A stretch of DNA of 64,000 bases from Maribacter aquimaris (GCF_014596745.1 NZ_JABTCF010000003.1:248001-312000), one strand, 5' to 3'; shown: positions 27,448 to 36,345, numbered from the stretch's first letter. Made by a program: numbers and translations. Notes: generated from the letters alone by a model not told the origin.

Positions 27448-28496
27448 GAGTTTGATTGGGTAGTTGGATTAACTTACTATTATAAACATACAAATACTAT
27501 TATCACAATAACCTATTCGCCCTGAATTATAGTTTTAAATGATAATATTGAATAAGAACGTTCCTGACCAACCCATAGAAACATCAAACCCAAGGGTGTC
27601 TTGATGGGCTCTCCTTCTGGTTGAACCGTCCTCAGTCCAAACAATCATTTTTCCACTAAACCAACGAGAGAATATGGCAATAAAAACGGACCGCGATATC
27701 AATATCATATCATACAAAACTAAAGTGTAAACCAGAAAATCAGATACACGCTCTGAACAAACCTACATTTTAATTCCAAATAAAAAAAGAAAAACCAAAA
27801 AATATGTGTACGTACACGAAATTTAAAAATACTTGTGCTATTTATTTCTGTTTGTGTAAATTACCATTTGTGATATTGCGAAAATGGCAGGAACCTCAGT
27901 TGAATTTTTATAAGGTCATGCAGAAATTAACCCGGTAAAGTCTCACCAAAAGAATTAAAAACCAACAAACCTAGATAATGAGATCAAACACCATCCCAAC
28001 TTTATTACTCGAAAGTTTAGAACACCTTAAAATGCATCAATTTCGTGTACTACTTCCAGACCCGACAATAGACCCTTATTGAACTCCCTGTATTGATGTT
28101 AATTTGTTTATGCTGTTGTTCCAAATGGAGTCCTTAGTGACTATAGCGCATCATAATCGTTTTGGACAAAATAGTACCTATTATCAATTAGTGAACTATT
28201 TCCACCAAAATGCAGGAATTGCCATCAAATTACAGAGTATCGTTTTACATAGGCCGGGAGACATCGCAATGATCCCTATTGACGGAAAAGGAAAAAGGAC
28301 AGTCTTCTTTCAAGAAAATGGGAAATAGCAGGGAATATCATCCTCCCCATTTTTCCTATAAGGTGCTGCCCTGGCCATTAAGGTTGCCCTTATTCCAATA
28401 ACGGTATACAATGCCCGGTAAACAATGTACTATTCAAGGGCTATCCAGTAGGGAGTACCTTCAAAATGGCACATTGTTAATCACTCTAAAGCACCT
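27448..28496. other. 1.05 kb gap with an unassigned 74-codon frame; probably decayed DNA
   Basis: No product could be recognised between the sigma gene and the GH31 gene. An open frame at 28104-28328 on the plus strand (containing GDIAMIPIDGKGKRTVFFQE) has plausible composition but no known motif and no supporting context. A 12-base perfect palindrome GTGTACGTACAC lies at 27806-27817. The sigma gene promoter should be in the first 100 bases. Mixed short frames on both strands look like remnants of former genes within the inserted cassette. Confidence 0.4.
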
Positions 28497-30089
28497 CTAT
28501 TTCAATCTTTTGAAATAAGGCAGACGCTCTAACGAAACTTTTATGTCCACGGATTTGCCCCCTCTATAAACAACTCCCAATTCATCGATCCATTTACCCT
28601 TCGGGAGTATTACCTTTCGATTTTGTGCCCCTTTTTCAAGTACGGGAGCTACAAGTATATCGTCTCCAAGCATAAACTGATTTTTCACCAATTCATATCC
28701 TTGGTGCGGAAAAACATATTCCATAGAGCGGACGATTGGTTCCCCTGAAATTGCTGATTGTTCGGCAAATTCCATTATTAACGGTACATACTTACTTCTT
28801 ATTTCAACGGCTTTTTTAACAGCTTCAAAATGCTCTTTATCCAAAATCCGCCATGGGGCAACCGAAAATTGCATCATAGGCATTAAAGCATGACATTGTG
28901 CCGATCTAACAATCAATTCCTGGTCTATTGTTTCAGCGCTCAAAAAGGAAACAAATTCACCTCCTCCGATCATATCTGGACAGGAAAAAGAATAACCCAT
29001 AATTCCCTGCACTAAAATACCTGGAACCAATTTTTGCAAATCCTCCCAATTATGACGTTTATCGGACAAACGATTAACAATGGGCTGCCCTGCCATTTTC
29101 CACATTGCCCTGTATTCATTCAATGGATTACCAAGTCCGATTTTTGCATATAATTCACTGTGTTCCTGAGGACTTACCTTTACTCCTCCCGAATAACAAT
29201 CCTCATAGGTCCCAAAATCACCTGCATCAAGCTTAAATCCATCAATACCATAAGTATCCTTTAGATTATTGAGTTGATTTTCAAACCATTGGTTACCTTC
29301 TTTTTTGGAAAGATCTATAAGGCTACTATATCCATTCCACCATTCTATAAGTGCTGGATTTCCAGCTTTATCTTCCAAAAGTATATCCTCTTCCCTGAGT
29401 TTACGGAATACATCACAATCAGGGCTAACAAAGGGGCAGACCCATAACATAACCTTAAACCCCATGGCATGAAGGGAATCAACCATCATTTTCGGATTAG
29501 GAAAACGACCTTCATGAAAGTTCCATTTTCCATAATCCTCTTGCCAGTTATCATCTATCATCAAAACTCCCGGAGGAAAACCGTTCGCTATGATCTGACG
29601 TGCATATTCCAAAATATCCTCCTGGTTTTGGTCGTACATCAATTCAATCCAGGTATTGTACTGAGGTTCTGAAAACAACAACCGGTCCGGTAATTTCCCA
29701 GATGGTGAAAAATGATTTTCTGAGGCAAATTTAAACCCTTCTTTCAACGTTTTTCCTGCTTTGATATACGTCAATGAAGAATCTGGGGATATTACATTCA
29801 ATATTCCATTCTCCATTGATATTTCGAACGGTTTTTCAGACCAAATAACATGCCCTTGATTTGAGAGAAGCATAGGCTGCACCTGATTTCCATAGTTCTG
29901 ATTCAAATTTGCCTTATATCCATTCTGTATTGGCATCATTTCCCCATGTTTAATAACACCGGTCCACCATGACATATTTTTTTCAACCGGTACCGAAATT
30001 TGATGCTGCTTATTTTGTTGGGCAACCCCATTCCAGGTAATTAACAATAGAAATACCTGTAAGCATTTTATATAAAATAATTTCTTCAT
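28497..30089 (-). CDS. GH31 family glycoside hydrolase, alpha-galactosidase-like branch (second copy)
   Basis: 530 residues with a signal peptide (about 1-24). The barrel has DGFKLDAGD with predicted nucleophile Asp288 and CPDMIGGG with predicted acid/base Asp372. The order of segments (NQVQPMLLSNQG, YNTWIELMYDQNQEDIL, PPGVLMIDDNWQ, VMLWVCPF) matches the GH31 at 11199-12815 throughout, so the two are paralogues, but they are clearly diverged and may differ in linkage. It lies in the cassette between the direct repeats. A roughly 100-base sequence upstream (30126-30225) is duplicated upstream of the Gfo/Idh/MocA gene at 31787, suggesting shared regulation. Confidence 0.93.
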   Translation of the reverse strand: MKKLFYIKCLQVFLLLITWNGVAQQNKQHQISVPVEKNMSWWTGVIKHGEMMPIQNGYKANLNQNYGNQVQPMLLSNQGHVIWSEKPFEISMENGILNVISPDSSLTYIKAGKTLKEGFKFASENHFSPSGKLPDRLLFSEPQYNTWIELMYDQNQEDILEYARQIIANGFPPGVLMIDDNWQEDYGKWNFHEGRFPNPKMMVDSLHAMGFKVMLWVCPFVSPDCDVFRKLREEDILLEDKAGNPALIEWWNGYSSLIDLSKKEGNQWFENQLNNLKDTYGIDGFKLDAGDFGTYEDCYSGGVKVSPQEHSELYAKIGLGNPLNEYRAMWKMAGQPIVNRLSDKRHNWEDLQKLVPGILVQGIMGYSFSCPDMIGGGEFVSFLSAETIDQELIVRSAQCHALMPMMQFSVAPWRILDKEHFEAVKKAVEIRSKYVPLIMEFAEQSAISGEPIVRSMEYVFPHQGYELVKNQFMLGDDILVAPVLEKGAQNRKVILPKGKWIDELGVVYRGGKSVDIKVSLERLPYFKRLK

Positions 30090-30125
30090 GTTTTTATTAA
30101 TTGGATATAAATGGGTTCTGATGAT

Positions 30126-30225
30126 TAGTTTTCTTTTGAATTTGTAAAAAAAGAAAGAATCCGTTTGCCCCTTTTACAAAATAGCGATTAGAATTCCCTT
30201 ACAGGATATTCCATTTCGTGGATCT
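30126..30225. repeat. Intergenic repeat, copy 1, upstream of the GH31 gene
   Basis: This sequence aligns at roughly 70 percent by eye with 31816-31918. Shared blocks include TTTGCCC, ATAGCGATT, GAATTCCC, GGATATTC and ATTTCG in the same order. Both copies lie about 30-40 bases before a minus-strand start codon, so the repeat probably contains a promoter or operator. Confidence 0.7.
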
Positions 30226-30371
30226 TGGTTAAGCTGTATCCATTTTTAATACTTTTTTTTACCCTTATTCATTCTATGAATAATCTTAATTTCCTTCCCA
30301 GCCTGCAATCAATTATCATTGGATATAATAATATAACCACTATATTCAATCGTATCTTTTCAATCGCCCGC

Positions 30372-31787
30372 TTACAAACTTTTTGCCCTGGGCTGCAGAT
30401 CGGTCAAAGAACCGATCCTCACAGCCCTGCCCGATTCAATACTATTCCGGGCTGCAATCCCTATCAGTGCAGACATTGCCCCTTCTCGGATCCCTGCCGA
30501 TTGTTTTAAAGGGTCTGTTCGCTCAGGATGTATAAATATCTTGTCCTGTAGCCTCGCATCACCTCCTCCGTGTCCGGAAATATCATAGTGGACATCTATT
30601 ATTTCCTGTTCCTTGTCCCAGAGCTTATGGATAATAATTGGTTCTACCTGCTGTTTCCCTTTTCCTTCCTGACTCATCTCAATATGATGTAATTCCTCCT
30701 GCGAAAGTTTATCAGAACTCAGGTAAGGGATATTCACAAATGCTTCCAGCCGCCCTTTTTTGCCATTAAAAGCAATACGCCAACCTTCCCATGGAGAGTA
30801 TGTTGTTAGCATATAGTTGGCATAGACATTATTGGCATATTTGATGCTCAAGTTCATTTTGTCGTAAATGTTAATCTCTGGTCGAAACAAACAATTATCC
30901 CTTAGGTAACCATCATATTTTTCATTATCGACATACAATTTCTGGTGAAACGCATCACGTCCCCCATCTGTAATGTCCCAGTAAAACTTACAACTGTCTT
31001 TTTCATTACAGGTGCGGCAGTTTACCCCTTTTTTCTTTGGGTTGCGACCATAGAACTCCAGGTCACCACGGGCATACACCTCTTCCGGTTCCGAATCGAG
31101 CCACCAATTCAACAGGTCAAAATGGTGCGTTGATTTATGAACCAGTAAAGTACCACTGTGTTCCCGTTGACCATGCCAACGGCGAAAATAAGAAGCCCCA
31201 TGAGAGGTATTCAGCATCCAGGAAAAATCCACAGAAACGATATCCCCAATTATTTGCTGACTTAATAGCTCTTTAACTTTTAAAGCATAAGGGCTCCAAC
31301 GCAGGTTAAAACCTACGATTACCTTCCTTTTGTATCTTTGTTCCGCATCCAGGATAGCTTGCATTTTATCTTCGTCGGTAGTAATCGGCTTTTCGGTGAT
31401 TACATCAATTCCGTTTTTCAATGCCTTAATAATATATTCATGGTGCGTGGCATCGGTAGTGGCCACAATGATCAAATCGGGCTGATGGTGTTCGAGCATC
31501 TCTTCAAAAGAGGTGTATAGCCCACATTTCTTTCCTACACCAATATACCCCGCTGCATATTTTACCCTCCCAGGATTTATGTCAACCAGTGCCGTGAATT
31601 CTAAAATATCACTATAGTTGGTTACTAAACGTTTTCCCCAAAAATCGTTGCCACGATCTCCCGTGCCAACCAATACTACCTGCATTTTTTTTCCATTGGA
31701 GGTCATCGCTGCCCTTAACGGACTGCTTAGAATGGTTCCCGCAGCGATAACGCCAATGGCAGACAAAAAATCTCTTCTATTTTGCAT
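30372..31787 (-). CDS. Tat-exported Gfo/Idh/MocA family oxidoreductase with Cys cluster
   Basis: 471 residues. The leader MQNRRDFLSAIG is a twin-arginine signal. The Rossmann motif is VVLVGTGDRGNDFWG and the signature TEKPITTDED keeps the catalytic lysine; the HKSTHHFDLLNWW segment is typical of dehydrogenase members. An unusual insert, CRTCNEKDSC near residues 257-266, holds four residues that could bind a metal or form disulfides. It should act in the periplasm on a sugar or glycoside delivered by the neighbouring SusCD, possibly supplying a 3-keto intermediate. It follows the DUF5009 gene by 137 bases and precedes GH31 by 282 bases. Confidence 0.9.
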   Translation of the reverse strand: MQNRRDFLSAIGVIAAGTILSSPLRAAMTSNGKKMQVVLVGTGDRGNDFWGKRLVTNYSDILEFTALVDINPGRVKYAAGYIGVGKKCGLYTSFEEMLEHHQPDLIIVATTDATHHEYIIKALKNGIDVITEKPITTDEDKMQAILDAEQRYKRKVIVGFNLRWSPYALKVKELLSQQIIGDIVSVDFSWMLNTSHGASYFRRWHGQREHSGTLLVHKSTHHFDLLNWWLDSEPEEVYARGDLEFYGRNPKKKGVNCRTCNEKDSCKFYWDITDGGRDAFHQKLYVDNEKYDGYLRDNCLFRPEINIYDKMNLSIKYANNVYANYMLTTYSPWEGWRIAFNGKKGRLEAFVNIPYLSSDKLSQEELHHIEMSQEGKGKQQVEPIIIHKLWDKEQEIIDVHYDISGHGGGDARLQDKIFIHPERTDPLKQSAGIREGAMSALIGIAARNSIESGRAVRIGSLTDLQPRAKSL

Positions 31788-31815
31788 CGATGATTTATTT
31801 TAGATGGGTCAAAAG

Positions 31816-31918
31816 TTAGTTTCATAAAAATCTGCAACGTGAGGAAGAACCCATTTGCCCTCTATTACAGCATAGCGATTGGAATTCCCCTTATGGATAT
31901 TCTATTTCGCAGATTCTG
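31816..31918. repeat. Intergenic repeat, copy 2, upstream of the Gfo/Idh/MocA gene
   Basis: Partner of 30126-30225 with the same block order. It begins about 30 bases before the Gfo/Idh/MocA start at 31787 and ends just before the stop of the DUF5009 gene. Confidence 0.7.
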
Positions 31919-31924
31919 AATGTA

Positions 31925-33025
31925 TTATATTTTGATAAAAAGTTTTCGTTTATACATCCAGTAGCAAATATACCATAGGCCAAAAGCCACAAATAGTGAG
32001 GTAATGATAATTGTACTGATTTCCCCTGTCCATCCAAACAATGCAGTTGAAAATGGTTTTATAATCCGATTCAGGAGATCGGCACCACCCACACTTGCGA
32101 AAATATAGATAAACAGAGGGTTCATGCCTACCACTGCAAAAAACAGTACCCCTCTTTGCATTTTCATCATATCAATTAACCAGAAAGAGGCTGCAAGAGC
32201 AAGCAAGGCCCATCCTCCACTGGCAAATACAAAGGATGTTGTTGCAATTCGTTTTATGATGGGTGTTATTGGATCGAGTCCATAACCAATAATCAATCCG
32301 ATTACCCCCGCCATGACCAAATAGCCCAGTTTTTGTTTGTTTGATTTTTTGCTCATTAACAACTGCCCGGCCAACACGCCCCAAATGGTATGTGCTGAAG
32401 TTGGAATTGCATTAATAGAAACCCAATGTCCCGTTGACAATTGCCCTGAGATCAACATATCTACCCATGATCCAAAATTATGGTCGGCAACAAATGGTTG
32501 ATTAAATCCCTCAACCGAAAAGGTCCGGTATAAGATCTCTGTCAGGACCAACAGTCCAATGGAAACAGCAATCTGGGTTACCACAGGTTTCCGCATTAAA
32601 AGAAAGGCCACGATAATCGTAACGGAAAGTTGTGCCAATACATTTTGAAAACGAAAAACCACTCCATCAGGAATACAATTCAATGCCCAGCCTAATATTA
32701 GAAGGATTAAGGAGCGTTTTAGTATATGTTTCAATATGGATTTATAACTATCTCCTTTACTTATTCTTTTAGAGAATGATAACGGCATGGCAACCCCAAC
32801 GATAAACATAAAAAATGGTTGTATTAAATCCCAGAACCTAAGCCCATGCCAAGGGTGGTGATGAAACTGATGGCCGATATTATAAATAAGTGTGCCTTCA
32901 AGTTGCGGTGAGGTAAGGTGATTGAACAGAAAAGTAAACTCTACGATCAATAAAAACATGGTAAATCCCCTAAAAAAATCAAGGGATAATAATCTGGATT
33001 GTTTTGTGTCTTTTTGTGCGGTCAT
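31925..33025 (-). CDS. DUF5009 / NagX-like multi-helix membrane protein (HGSNAT-related)
   Basis: 366 residues from the start chosen at 33025 (MTAQKDTKQSRLLSLDFFRG). The SRLLSLDFFRGFTMFLL opening, IGHQFHHHPWHGLRFWDLIQPFFMFIVG with its conserved histidines, and about 10 membrane helices identify the DUF5009 / heparan-alpha-glucosaminide N-acetyltransferase-like family, often called NagX in amino-sugar loci. It probably acylates or transports an amino sugar at the inner membrane. A frame extending to 33079 adds 18 residues (MKRTGILIESIFLF...), but these derive from the truncated peroxidase gene in the direct repeat, so the longer start should be rejected. Confidence 0.88.
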   Translation of the reverse strand: MTAQKDTKQSRLLSLDFFRGFTMFLLIVEFTFLFNHLTSPQLEGTLIYNIGHQFHHHPWHGLRFWDLIQPFFMFIVGVAMPLSFSKRISKGDSYKSILKHILKRSLILLILGWALNCIPDGVVFRFQNVLAQLSVTIIVAFLLMRKPVVTQIAVSIGLLVLTEILYRTFSVEGFNQPFVADHNFGSWVDMLISGQLSTGHWVSINAIPTSAHTIWGVLAGQLLMSKKSNKQKLGYLVMAGVIGLIIGYGLDPITPIIKRIATTSFVFASGGWALLALAASFWLIDMMKMQRGVLFFAVVGMNPLFIYIFASVGGADLLNRIIKPFSTALFGWTGEISTIIITSLFVAFGLWYICYWMYKRKLFIKI

Positions 33026-33039
33026 ATAATAATTATTAA

Positions 33040-33079
33040 ATAAAAAAATGGATTCAATTAAAATGCCTGTTCTTTTCAT
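33040..33079 (-). pseudogene. Remnant of the peroxidase gene 5' end
   Basis: From an ATG at 33079 the minus strand encodes MKRTGILIESIF, aligning with MKKKGILIGSIF at the start of the di-haem peroxidase (18427). The sequence before the ATG also matches. After about 12 codons the homology ends, leaving the fragment fused in frame to the DUF5009 coding region. Confidence 0.82.
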
Positions 33080-33206
33080 TTACAACTGAGTACCTTGCTG
33101 TTTTTGGGGCTTGTTCAAAACCCCTAGCACCACTATTCCCTTTTATGGAATCTCTTCCAAAAAAGGAATAAACCACTATCGACCAATTGTTGGTCAATTG
33201 CCAAAA

Positions 33207-34862
33207 TCATTCTATCGTAACGGATTCGATATACGTTCCGTTTTTTGTGGTGATCTCTATAGCATACATACCCTTTGGCATCTTGCTCACATCAATGGTC
33301 TTTTTCCGGCTCTTTTTCACCAATTTCCCTATGTTGTTATAGATCTTCACCTTCTTTAGGCGCTCATTACGGTCCATCGTAATGGTAAGCAGATCATGGC
33401 CCGCAACATAAAGGACCTTTTTGCTTTCTGCCCCTACTTCTGCTTTTGGCTCATTTGCATCGTCCGTAATCGTTACCCCTGTCTTATTGATGGTAAAATA
33501 ATCCTCAATCTCACCGGTTTCCCTTATGAACTTTATGACCATGTTTTGTCCGCCATTACCATCATCCTCAATTTCCATGACACAGGACCCCAATTTGTTC
33601 AAGGAAATGTACATGGCTTGGTGGTTCAGGTCCCCTCCCGATATGTGACCCGCGGATCCGGTGGTTATATAAACGGCACCTTCTGGCTGTGCACTATCTT
33701 TTTGGTATACACCATCACCATCCTCTTTGCCATCTCCTTTTCCTGTTGCCCCAACGGTATTTCCCCCGTTCGTGATCTCTTCCAGGCTAAATGTGTTGGC
33801 CAATCCTTGGTGCCCATTTATAAAATAAGAGCGTTCATAAGAGTGACTATGGCCGTTTAAAACAAGATCAACCCCGTTGGCCTCCAACATGGGCATGAAA
33901 TTTTCACGCATTTCTATCAATCGATCTTCGATGTCCGAATCATGTGACCCTTTGGAGTAGGCAGGGTGGTGGAACAAGACTACGATCCAATCCTGCGTTG
34001 TGTTCTGAATATCGCTTAACGCCCAATTGTACATGGGATCCCCTATGGCCCGACTTGTATGATGGGAGTCTAGGCTGATTACATGGATATTGGCATAATC
34101 AAAAGAAAAATAGGCCTCTGTCCCTGATGGCGTCCCTCCTGCTTCCGCTTCCTTTGGGAAAGTGAATATGTCATAATACGGACCGGACTGTGTGGCCGAA
34201 TCGGCAGAGTAGGCATCATGGTTTCCCAGACAGGACCATGCTACGGACTTTTTGAACATCTCGTAATAAATATCAAAAAAGGCACTTTGGTATTCTTCAT
34301 CGGTACCCGTACTATAGGCATTATCCCCTAAAAACAACATCATGTCCGTTTTACCGGTGTTCGTTGCCGTAGTGTCCACATAATTGTAATACGCATCCCG
34401 TACCTGCCTTTGAAAGGCATTTGCCGTACCGGGGTCGCCTATAATCCAAGCACGGACAAATTGGTCCGTTCCGGGGGTGGGTGCCGTTATTACGTACATA
34501 TCGCCGGAAACACTCTCCGACAGGACCTCCGTTGCGTTCCCTATGTTGAAATAGTATTTCGTGTTCGGGGTCAAACCGGATAAAGCAACTTCGTGTTCGG
34601 TCGTCAAGACCTTGCTTGTCTCGTTCTTGGTCAAAGAACCCAACTCCTTGCCATAATTGACCACGGATTCCGTAGCCGTATCCGTTCTCCATTTTACGAT
34701 AACGCTCGTTGGTGTCCCGGTCTGTAAATAAGGGCCCCGTTCAACAACTACGGAGGGGGTGTTCTTTATAGAGGTGGCAATGGGGCTATCGGCCGTTGCG
34801 GTTTGTGAAAATGAATTCACCGTGAACAACATAAGTAAAATAAGTGTACTTTTTTTAATCAT
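33207..34862 (-). CDS. Purple acid phosphatase-like metallophosphoesterase with T9SS sorting domain (PAP2)
   Basis: 551 residues with the same architecture as PAP1: signal peptide (1-19), purple-acid-phosphatase N-domain, metallophosphoesterase core (IGDPG, LGDNAY, LGNHD, FHHP, GHSHSYERS) and a type IX secretion C-terminal domain. Differences concentrate in the first 45 residues, where PAP1 has a 9-residue longer linker, and in scattered surface positions such as NGHSHS for SGHSHS. It begins 11 bases after the TPR gene stop, so the two are one transcription unit; in copy A that TPR gene is lost. It likely removes phosphate outside the cell. Confidence 0.94.
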   Translation of the reverse strand: MIKKSTLILLMLFTVNSFSQTATADSPIATSIKNTPSVVVERGPYLQTGTPTSVIVKWRTDTATESVVNYGKELGSLTKNETSKVLTTEHEVALSGLTPNTKYYFNIGNATEVLSESVSGDMYVITAPTPGTDQFVRAWIIGDPGTANAFQRQVRDAYYNYVDTTATNTGKTDMMLFLGDNAYSTGTDEEYQSAFFDIYYEMFKKSVAWSCLGNHDAYSADSATQSGPYYDIFTFPKEAEAGGTPSGTEAYFSFDYANIHVISLDSHHTSRAIGDPMYNWALSDIQNTTQDWIVVLFHHPAYSKGSHDSDIEDRLIEMRENFMPMLEANGVDLVLNGHSHSYERSYFINGHQGLANTFSLEEITNGGNTVGATGKGDGKEDGDGVYQKDSAQPEGAVYITTGSAGHISGGDLNHQAMYISLNKLGSCVMEIEDDGNGGQNMVIKFIRETGEIEDYFTINKTGVTITDDANEPKAEVGAESKKVLYVAGHDLLTITMDRNERLKKVKIYNNIGKLVKKSRKKTIDVSKMPKGMYAIEITTKNGTYIESVTIE

Positions 34863-34873
34863 GATCTCTATTT

Positions 34874-35707
34874 TTATAATTGAGCTTCCAAGCTCTTGAT
34901 TTGTTCTTTTAATTTTAATATCGCATTCATATTCTTAAACTTCATATCCAACCGATCAATGGTACCTGTGGCCAGTTTCAATGAGATGATCGCTTCTTTT
35001 GGTCTGTTAATTTCCGCTAGATACATCGCCTTCTTATAATACCAGAACTCCCGCCTATCGTATTCAAGTAAGAAATAATTGTATTGGTCCAATGCTTTTT
35101 CAATCTGACCTGAATTTTTCAGAAGGTCCAATTTTCTGAGCTGGAGCGATAAGGTGTTCGGTCCAAGTAGCTTTAGGCCGGACTCGATCGCGTCCAGGGC
35201 AGCTACCTGGTTTTTGTCGTTCTCGGCAAGTATGATGTCACAGTATTCCAATATGTCCTCAGGACGAAGGTCCCTCATATTATCGATGACATAACGGTAA
35301 GCGTACAAGGACTTTTTATATGCCCCTAGTTCAAATAATATTTGAGCCTCAAGCTTTTTCGCCTTTACGTCACTACTTCCATCCACTTCCAAATAAGAGG
35401 TTATACTTTTTAGGGCAGCATTATAATCCCCCGCCAGATAATTGACCTCGGCAATCCTATACTGTAGCGCCTTATCCGTATTTCCTAAAGACCTTGATTT
35501 AAGGTAGTCCTCCTGGGCCTTTGTGTATTCAATATGCTGTTGATACAACAAACCCCGTTCATAGTACAGCCGAAAGTCCTTTGGACTTTCGGATATCTCC
35601 CTCGTTTTCTCATTTATGCGCTTTGTTAAATCCCCATGCCCGAACACTTGCGCTGATAACAAGGAAAACATAACTATAAATAGTGCTTTCTTAATTCCGT
35701 TCTGCAT
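34874..35707 (-). CDS. Periplasmic tetratricopeptide-repeat protein
   Basis: 277 residues from the start at 35707, which gives a clean signal peptide (MQNGIKKALFIVMFSLLSAQVFG); an ATG 30 bases upstream adds MGMMFYKKGN and is less likely. The mature protein is a series of TPR-like helical pairs (FRLYYERGLLYQQHIEYTKAQEDY, LQYRIAEVNYLAGDYNAAL, AQILFELGAYKKSLYAYR, REFWYYKKAMYLAEINR). TPR proteins act as interaction scaffolds, here perhaps for the phosphatase encoded immediately downstream. Its last codons are also present as a remnant beside PAP1 (20253-20302). No enzymatic motif is seen. Confidence 0.88.
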   Translation of the reverse strand: MQNGIKKALFIVMFSLLSAQVFGHGDLTKRINEKTREISESPKDFRLYYERGLLYQQHIEYTKAQEDYLKSRSLGNTDKALQYRIAEVNYLAGDYNAALKSITSYLEVDGSSDVKAKKLEAQILFELGAYKKSLYAYRYVIDNMRDLRPEDILEYCDIILAENDKNQVAALDAIESGLKLLGPNTLSLQLRKLDLLKNSGQIEKALDQYNYFLLEYDRREFWYYKKAMYLAEINRPKEAIISLKLATGTIDRLDMKFKNMNAILKLKEQIKSLEAQL

Positions 35708-35833
35708 ATTTCCCTTTTTGTAAAACATCATTCCCATTGGTTACCGTACTTTTTTCAAAAAATCAATCTATATGGATAAATTCATAAAACAAACACGGTA
35801 ACTTCCTATTCGTTGACGTTTGATATGATGGTA

Positions 35834-36322
35834 TTATTTCCTAGAAGCAAACAGTCTATTTAATCCTATAATATTACCGGTTGGAAACAGGTATAATACT
35901 AAAAGGGAAAACAGCTCGATCAAGTTCTTATTTACAATGAGGTAACTTCCTTCCGCTACGGCACTTGCTTCTATCCCTATAAATGGGGGATTACTAATAT
36001 AATACAAAAACAATAATACCATTCCACCAATACTGGCCCACCGACTCAATAATCCTACGATTAGGCTTAGCCCGATCAGAACAAGTCCCCATTGGTTACA
36101 GAAATTAATCACCTCTAGGACCCCCGAATTTGATGCCATGCCTTTGAACAAGTTGGCAAAAGGCCCTTGTGAGGCATTCAAAAAACCTGCTGCCGACCAA
36201 TGTGGGTTTAAAACTTTCACGACTCCCTCATAAAGAAAATGCCATCCAATAAGCACCCTAAGGATTACTAGTGCAGATACCTGCCAATTTGAATATTCGC
36301 TATACTGATTATGCTTTCTCAT
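35834..36322 (-). CDS. DoxX family inner-membrane protein
   Basis: 162 residues with four predicted membrane helices. The opening VILRVLIGWHFLYEGVVKVLNPHW and the later FCNQWGLVLIGLSLIVGLLSRWASIGGMVLLFLYY match the DoxX family, relatives of a quinol-oxidase subunit. In Bacteroidota, DoxX genes are often next to exported Gfo/Idh/MocA genes, as here (23 bases downstream of one). A role in passing electrons from a periplasmic dehydrogenase to the quinone pool is an attractive idea but inference. Confidence 0.88.
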   Translation of the reverse strand: MRKHNQYSEYSNWQVSALVILRVLIGWHFLYEGVVKVLNPHWSAAGFLNASQGPFANLFKGMASNSGVLEVINFCNQWGLVLIGLSLIVGLLSRWASIGGMVLLFLYYISNPPFIGIEASAVAEGSYLIVNKNLIELFSLLVLYLFPTGNIIGLNRLFASRK

Positions 36323-36345
36323 TTCTATCTTGATTTTTTAAATAA

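Larger units (their letters stand above)
20303..33039. other. PUL cassette lying between the two direct repeats (putative inserted segment)
   Basis: About 12.7 kb containing SusD, SusC, FecR, ECF sigma, a GH31, a Gfo/Idh/MocA protein and a DUF5009 protein, all on the minus strand. It is bounded by direct repeats whose inner edges are truncated TPR and peroxidase gene ends, while the outer copies of those genes are complete. No integrase or transposase was recognised inside. Confidence 0.7.
33040..34920. repeat. Long direct repeat, copy B (TPR 3' end, PAP2, peroxidase 5' remnant)
   Basis: Same-orientation homologue of 18388-20302. It includes the end of the complete TPR gene, the whole PAP2 gene, the intergenic hairpin region (33183-33200) and about 40 bases of peroxidase 5' sequence, where homology stops abruptly into the DUF5009 leader. 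Confidence 0.9.

Noticed and set aside
27535-27717. 60-codon minus-strand frame after the sigma gene start
   Set aside because: Arg/Trp-rich, no leader or motif, and it occupies the expected promoter region of the sigma gene.
27806-27817. Perfect palindrome GTGTACGTACAC as an operator
   Set aside because: Single occurrence noticed, and it is about 360 bases from the nearest start; too little to call a site.
28104-28328. 74-codon plus-strand frame in the cassette gap
   Set aside because: No known motif, opposite to all neighbours and surrounded by apparently decayed DNA; mentioned within the gap entry only.
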